DNA of 63,209 bases from a virus, in IMG/VR virus record IMGVR_UViG_3300009181_000078, positions 1 through 63,209 of that record; one strand, 5' to 3'. Position numbers and translations under genes: made by a program. Below, piece after piece: positions 58,493 to 63,209 of the stretch (the stretch's first letter is position 1; each line of letters begins with the position of its first letter). The notes beneath the pieces were generated by a model, which ran no database searches, was not told where the DNA came from, and saw only the letters and a list, made by a program, of their open reading frames with translations.

Positions 58493-59578
58493 TTATATTC
58501 TTTTTATACTGCGTATTTTCAGGTTTCTACCTGAATCAGGGTTTACAGCTTTTACCTGAAATCCATCGTTTGATTTACCAACTTCGGGGGCTTTTCTATC
58601 TGACATATTGATGTTCTTGATTTTACGAGTAACATCGTCAGTAGCGTCAGCCATCCCTTGTTCATAAAAAAACTTAGCAAATTTGTCAGGATGCATTGCT
58701 ATAGACAAGGACCTATGATAACCTGATGCGTCTTTCATCAAACCTTGCTCATCTAAGAACTTATTAATAAAGTTCTGTGGTGTAGCTTGGTTCTTTTTCA
58801 ACTCATTGGCGTCTCCCGGAGCAAACGTGAACTTCTTGTCATTAACATTGAACTCAAAACCTTTGAACTCTCCGCTAAAAACATCGTTCGTCTTTTGGTC
58901 AAACCATTGACGCTTACGATTGTTCTCCTCTTCTATGGTCTTTGCCTGTTGGGTATATTGCTTGAAACTTTCGTACACTTCTTTTTCTTCATCCGGAACA
59001 AATGCCATTCTTGACTCAAGGGGCATTTTATATTGTTCCTTTTGGGAATTAAAGTATTTCTTGGCTTCAGCAAGAACTTTCTTTTTTGCGATTTTTGCCT
59101 TTTTAACAGTTGATTCATCGTCTAACTCAGCGTCAAACTTATACTCATCCATTAACGTCTCAATGTCATCACTATCAAGACCATCCTGTGTGGATGCAAG
59201 GTATTCTTTAAGCAATTGGTCAGGGTCCATTTTTTCAAAGTCCTTTCTCAATCTGACAAAGTCTTCAAACCCACGTCCTGTGTCTTGCTTGTATTTCATA
59301 AAAGCAGCTACATCTTCAGGTAATTGCTCAGCTTCTTTACGCTCAGCTACCAATTCATCCAATGAATTAATCTGCTTGTTATATCTCTTACCAATATATG
59401 AAAGAACATCTTCATCCTTTAAATCAACGCCTGCAGGTATTGGGTCTACTATAACCTCTTTCTCTGTTTCGTTGGTTTCTTGATTTAACGACTGCTCGTG
59501 CTTATCAAGTAATTGTTGTTCCACCTCTTGAACACTCTTAGGTTCAAGGATTTCTACGGCTCTAACTTTATATTCCAT
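58493..59578 (-). CDS. Scaffolding protein
   Basis: 361 aa, highly charged, long predicted helices (EVEQQLLDKHEQSLNQETNETEKE..., DDESTVKKAKIAKKKVLAEAKKYF). It lies directly before the capsid gene and after the portal gene, the usual place for scaffold. No protease domain is visible. The ATG has the AATCAAATCAA leader. Confidence 0.75.
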   Translation of the reverse strand: MEYKVRAVEILEPKSVQEVEQQLLDKHEQSLNQETNETEKEVIVDPIPAGVDLKDEDVLSYIGKRYNKQINSLDELVAERKEAEQLPEDVAAFMKYKQDTGRGFEDFVRLRKDFEKMDPDQLLKEYLASTQDGLDSDDIETLMDEYKFDAELDDESTVKKAKIAKKKVLAEAKKYFNSQKEQYKMPLESRMAFVPDEEKEVYESFKQYTQQAKTIEEENNRKRQWFDQKTNDVFSGEFKGFEFNVNDKKFTFAPGDANELKKNQATPQNFINKFLDEQGLMKDASGYHRSLSIAMHPDKFAKFFYEQGMADATDDVTRKIKNINMSDRKAPEVGKSNDGFQVKAVNPDSGRNLKIRSIKRI

Positions 59579-59598
59579 TTGATTTGATTTTATTTATA

Positions 59599-59606
59599 CA
59601 AAAATA
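59599..59606 (-). promoter_or_regulatory. Promoter -7 box before the scaffold gene
   Basis: The minus strand reads TATTTTTG 20 bases before the scaffold ATG, a TAnnTTTG match. No clear TTTG at -33. It would drive scaffold and capsid synthesis. Confidence 0.45.
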
Positions 59607-59624
59607 GATAAAAATTTCGACATT

Positions 59625-62060
59625 TTAACGAGGCTCAAATTCAGCTAAATCAAACCCATCCAAGCTATCCTCATTTGACTCAAAAGTCATTGGAGGTAAG
59701 TTGTTCTTTCTTTGGTTAATTAACTTAGATTGTTCGGTATTTTGTTGGCTAATTCTTTTGGCTTTTGCATCTTCTTTCATTTGGTCTCTCTTATCTAAAG
59801 TCCCAACCTCCATACCGTGTAATTGCATATTATATTGGAACTCTTCACGCATTAGGTGAGATTTCATCTCTGCTTCTTTTTCCATTTTTTGAATATCAAA
59901 TGCAACCTCAGCTTGTTTAATCTGCATCTTAGCCCTTGCTTCCAACTCAATTTTCTGCATTGCAACTTGCCCTGCCATCTCTTGAGCCTTCAATTGTTGT
60001 TGAGACATCATTGCTTGCTTCTGCATTTCATTCTTCTCTAAACGCTCTTGAGTCTTAACTCGCTTCATCTTCAATAACTGATTAGCAAGTTTAATATTGC
60101 GAATCTCACGAATGTCAATAGCATCTTCAAGGTTAATATCACCTTTAGATAATGCCATTTGAATATTAGCTTCAAGCTGTGCTTTTTGCTCTTCATCAGG
60201 TGAAACCTCAATGAATATACCAAAGTCATAAATATAAAGGTCGCTAATGTCTTCTAAAATAGAAACATTATACTTACCAATCTGATTGATAAACTCGTCT
60301 TTAAAGTCAGCGTATTCTAAAATATCTCCTACTCTATAAGTAAGAGCCTCTGCTAATGAACGATAAACGAACAATGAACCATCAAGGATATGTCTCGTAG
60401 CTGTATTAGAGTTTAATGCAGCTAACTTCTGTAGACCAACCAATGAATTAGGGTCAGGGTTAGAACCATCTCTTGCCTCGTTAAGACCGGTCACAGACCT
60501 AATCATATCAATGTAGTGGTTCATATTTGTAATCAACATCTGCGTTTTAGCAGCACCTGAGTTAGAGTTTAACTGAGTGATAGGCACTCTTGCGTTGTTA
60601 AAATCTCCATCTTGAGTAAAACTTCTACCAATTACACTACCTGTTTGGAAGTATAATCTTAAAGCATCCTCAGGACTATATGCATTACCCGTACCTAAGT
60701 CAATCTCATTTAAACCATCGGCATCAATAAAGACACCATCCGGCACAGTACGAGCAATAACTTGTTGTAATTTTAAATGCGTAATTTGAATCAAGTCAGC
60801 AAACGGTATCATCCTTCTACATAATGACTCAATAACTCCCTTATACATACGTGGAGCACACGCTACGTAGTTTGGCAATGCGTGTTGAGATGCTGACTTA
60901 GGACGAACCATATTCTCAGATAACTTCCACTGCAAAATAATATTGGTACCCATCACCATAATACCTTCATACCAAACGTCAATTGTTTTATCAATCTTCT
61001 CAAAGTTACCTTCTTCCATCATTTCTGTTGGAGGATTAAATGTCTCGTCTTTCTCAATAACACGAGAGCCACCACCTTCAAGTTTTTTCTTTTTATAAAT
61101 TACTCTCTTAGTAGTTTTATAATTAAAATACATCAAAGTGCAAGTATCACGAGCAAACATACTATTCTCATAGAATTGTGCTACGTTATAGTAATCATAC
61201 CATCCTTGGCTATATTGTGTAATTTCTTGTAAATCTTCTCTTGTTAAAGATTGGTCAATCTTCATTAACTCTAATACAGGAAGTGTTTTAATTTCTCCCC
61301 AATAAAAACAATCTTTAAAAAATGGGTCTTCTGTATAACTATAAACAATGTTAGCAGGGTCAACATATGAAATCTTAACGCCTGTACCTTGTAAAAATTC
61401 GTGCTTTGCAACTTCAATACCAATTACCGTTGCATCATAATCAAGTCTTTTTCTTAAATCATCATAATGATTGTCATCAAAAATAGTATTGATTGCTTCT
61501 TCTTCTGCAATCTCAATAGCCGGCTTATAGTTAAGCTGCATATACAATGACAACTCTTCATCAGTCTCGGGTAATTTCTCCGGGTCCATCATAAAAGTAT
61601 CTACACCTGTCTTGTCTTTGATGGTAGATAAAATATCTTTTGATACCATTTGAGACTCAACCATATCTTGATACTTACTTCTTTTAGATTGAGACATTGC
61701 ATCTTGTGCATACGCCTTAACTTTAAAGAGTCTATCAGACATTCCATTGACAACGATGTCAACAAACTTTGGTATAATAGGAACAGGAGTCCAATCTAAA
61801 TTTAGATAAGATAAATCTCCATCAATAGCCAATTCATTTTTATATTTAGAAATAGGCTGTTCCCCTCTTGCATACAATCTTAACCTACGGAAATCTCTCC
61901 ATTGGCTATAGTATCTACAAGAGTTTCCGTCCTTCCTAAACCACTCATACTGTATGGCTTGCCCTATTTGTAAGCCAAAGGAATCTGATGCTTTTTCGGC
62001 ATCAGTTGCCATCTGACTTGGGAATGATACAGCGTTTATTGCTATTGCTAAATTTTTCAT
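59625..62060 (-). CDS. Portal protein
   Basis: 811 aa, within the range of podovirus portals. The N-terminal region holds FRRLRLYARGEQPISKYKN and a conserved YLNLDWTPVPIIPKFVDIVVNGMSDRL. The C-terminal 180 residues form a long Gln/Lys/Glu barrel-like coiled coil. It overlaps the terminase stop by 4 bp, the usual terL-portal order. It forms the dodecameric DNA entry ring. Confidence 0.85.
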   Translation of the reverse strand: MKNLAIAINAVSFPSQMATDAEKASDSFGLQIGQAIQYEWFRKDGNSCRYYSQWRDFRRLRLYARGEQPISKYKNELAIDGDLSYLNLDWTPVPIIPKFVDIVVNGMSDRLFKVKAYAQDAMSQSKRSKYQDMVESQMVSKDILSTIKDKTGVDTFMMDPEKLPETDEELSLYMQLNYKPAIEIAEEEAINTIFDDNHYDDLRKRLDYDATVIGIEVAKHEFLQGTGVKISYVDPANIVYSYTEDPFFKDCFYWGEIKTLPVLELMKIDQSLTREDLQEITQYSQGWYDYYNVAQFYENSMFARDTCTLMYFNYKTTKRVIYKKKKLEGGGSRVIEKDETFNPPTEMMEEGNFEKIDKTIDVWYEGIMVMGTNIILQWKLSENMVRPKSASQHALPNYVACAPRMYKGVIESLCRRMIPFADLIQITHLKLQQVIARTVPDGVFIDADGLNEIDLGTGNAYSPEDALRLYFQTGSVIGRSFTQDGDFNNARVPITQLNSNSGAAKTQMLITNMNHYIDMIRSVTGLNEARDGSNPDPNSLVGLQKLAALNSNTATRHILDGSLFVYRSLAEALTYRVGDILEYADFKDEFINQIGKYNVSILEDISDLYIYDFGIFIEVSPDEEQKAQLEANIQMALSKGDINLEDAIDIREIRNIKLANQLLKMKRVKTQERLEKNEMQKQAMMSQQQLKAQEMAGQVAMQKIELEARAKMQIKQAEVAFDIQKMEKEAEMKSHLMREEFQYNMQLHGMEVGTLDKRDQMKEDAKAKRISQQNTEQSKLINQRKNNLPPMTFESNEDSLDGFDLAEFEPR

Positions 62061-63209
62061 CTAATCAATTGACTTGTTGTTCCTTCGTTTTTATACTTAG
62101 CGAAGTTAATAATTAATTTTGATTCTTTTTTCTCCGGCATATATAAGTGCTTCTGATTAGCCATAATACATAATCCTGAACTGATAGAAGCATCAAATTT
62201 TGTTCTGTCATTTATATCAAATCGTGCCCAATCTTCAAGAGTTCTTGTAAATGGCATTGTTCCCATCTCCTCCGGGTCTCTATATTTTGCTTCTAAATCT
62301 AATCCTACAAATTTCTCAATGTAAGACTCAATTGCAGAAGCGTGTGCTTGCTTAACATCTTCTGATGAGTTTGGAATACCTCCTAACTCTTTCTCAGTCT
62401 TTGTCAGCTTTGCCATTTGCTTATCCGGTCTATTAATAGAGAAACCTCTATATCCTCTATTTTTTATATGGTATAAAAGTCTTGGTTTGTTATTCTCCAC
62501 TAAGATAGGCATTCCATAGAATACGCACGCCATTAATACTTCTTCAAAAAATATTTCCGCTGTTTGTGGACGAGAAATATATTCTAAAAAAAACTGATTA
62601 ACAGGAGCGTCATCCATATGAAACTTAGTCATACCGTGAAGAGCACCATTAGAACCACGTCCTCCAACAACTGCTGAAATGTCATAAGAGTCACAACCAA
62701 AAGAACCAAGGTGCTCATTGCCGGGATATTTAATCCCATTGCGTATATGCACATTGTTCTGCATATGCTTAGGTGGTGCCCAACTAATGTTAAATCTACC
62801 ACGTGTATCAGGAGTCCAAATAACCTCAGTGTCTTTAATGCCATCCTTCCAAGAAAAAGACCCACGAGTAAGGTAATGTTCCTTAATCATTGAGTCGTTA
62901 TAGTCAATCTGTTGATATAGTTTAGTTAAATTGAACAAGGCTTGCTTGCTCTCGTCTCTGAAAGCGTGAGACTCTGTACGTGGGAACTGACGATAAAATT
63001 CATTCAGTGCATCAGCGTCACTCTTTAAAGAGTCAACCTCTGCTTCCCAATAGTCAATGGCTCCGTTTATAATCCAATTGCCATCTACGCCCATTACAGG
63101 CTCATCAGGCTTACGGAATACAGGATGACCATATCTATCTATAAATCCTTCCATATTCCACTCCATAGGTACAAACAGGGCATATAAGCCACTCTTAGTT
63201 TGTCCGTTG
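62057..63209 (-). CDS. terL: Terminase large subunit, C-terminal (nuclease) part, cut by window end
   Basis: The frame is open to the window end and starts in the middle of the protein, so the ATG at 63166 is internal. The RNase H-like nuclease is visible: SFGCDSYDIS (first Asp), ILVENNKPRLL (acidic motif) and a C-terminal FDASISSGLC. It continues the ATPase part at 1-1152 after the circle is closed. It overlaps the portal gene by 4 bp. Confidence 0.9.
   Translation of the reverse strand, partial: NGQTKSGLYALFVPMEWNMEGFIDRYGHPVFRKPDEPVMGVDGNWIINGAIDYWEAEVDSLKSDADALNEFYRQFPRTESHAFRDESKQALFNLTKLYQQIDYNDSMIKEHYLTRGSFSWKDGIKDTEVIWTPDTRGRFNISWAPPKHMQNNVHIRNGIKYPGNEHLGSFGCDSYDISAVVGGRGSNGALHGMTKFHMDDAPVNQFFLEYISRPQTAEIFFEEVLMACVFYGMPILVENNKPRLLYHIKNRGYRGFSINRPDKQMAKLTKTEKELGGIPNSSEDVKQAHASAIESYIEKFVGLDLEAKYRDPEEMGTMPFTRTLEDWARFDINDRTKFDASISSGLCIMANQKHLYMPEKKESKLIINFAKYKNEGTTSQLIR
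63155..63209. repeat. Right copy of the diverged terminal overlap
   Basis: Partner of positions 1-55: 47 of 55 bases are identical and the encoded residues are the same. Joining the two ends here restores one uninterrupted terminase reading frame. Confidence 0.85.

Noticed and set aside
1-63209. Lysogeny genes (integrase, CI-like repressor, attachment site)
   Set aside because: I found no recombinase motif or repressor-type HTH with a cleavage domain; the winged-helix and 211-aa proteins are not enough to claim a temperate lifestyle.

Overview
The window is an essentially complete genome of a tailed, probably podovirus-like, lytic phage of a Bacteroidota host. The host call rests on promoters of the TTTG-N19-TAnnTTTG type, start codons preceded by AATCAAAT-like leaders instead of Shine-Dalgarno sites, a VirE_N-type primase, and small basic proteins of kinds common in Bacteroidota phages. 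No integrase or lysogeny repressor is recognisable. The two window ends are two alleles of the same 55 bp inside the large terminase gene. They differ at 8 positions, all synonymous, so the molecule closes into a circle of about 63,154 bp.

Layout. Positions 1-18021 are leftward: the terminase N-terminal part, a 2OG-Fe(II) oxygenase-like protein, a tandem GroES-like protein, a LamG-type protein, a 2793-residue tail fibre with an S74 self-cleaving chaperone tail, then the lysis cassette (u-spanin, M15 peptidase, holin candidates) and many small basic or virion-associated proteins. A lone rightward winged-helix gene (18071-18541) meets a leftward chaperonin operon (GroES, a PRTase-like protein, GroEL). 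A roughly 1.2 kb control region (20894-22135) holds CGACAT and TGTCG repeats, a TGCC tetranucleotide tract and a consensus promoter. Positions 22136-36659 are rightward early and replication genes: an amidoligase, a class II glutamine amidotransferase/GGCT/zinc fusion, many small proteins, a DnaA domain IV-like protein, an SSAP with a RecE-like exonuclease, an SSB-like protein, a VirE_N/SF3-like primase-helicase, an SF2 helicase, and VRR-NUC and PD-(D/E)XK nucleases. Positions 36646-63209 are leftward virion genes: a 2460-residue internal protein, two more ejection-type proteins, a GNAT protein, tail proteins, a P22-gp10-like stabilisation protein, connector, major capsid protein, scaffold, portal and the terminase C-terminal part.

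Most unusual content. (1) Three type III hammerhead ribozymes lie between early genes. Each is immediately preceded by a 16-bp palindrome, GTGTCTTYRAAGACAC, that occurs nine times in the genome. The same palindrome forms the terminator stem after the major capsid gene and precedes a tRNA-like element after the exonuclease gene. Together these look like a 3'-end-making module, a stable hairpin coupled to an RNA-cleaving or terminating element. (2) An amidoligase together with a GATase II-GGCT fusion suggests a phage peptide or gamma-glutamyl modification pathway. (3) There is a phage-encoded GroES/GroEL operon. (4) A roughly 90-bp CGACAT repeat module is duplicated in the divergent control region and directly before the primase gene. 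No DNA or RNA polymerase gene is recognisable.
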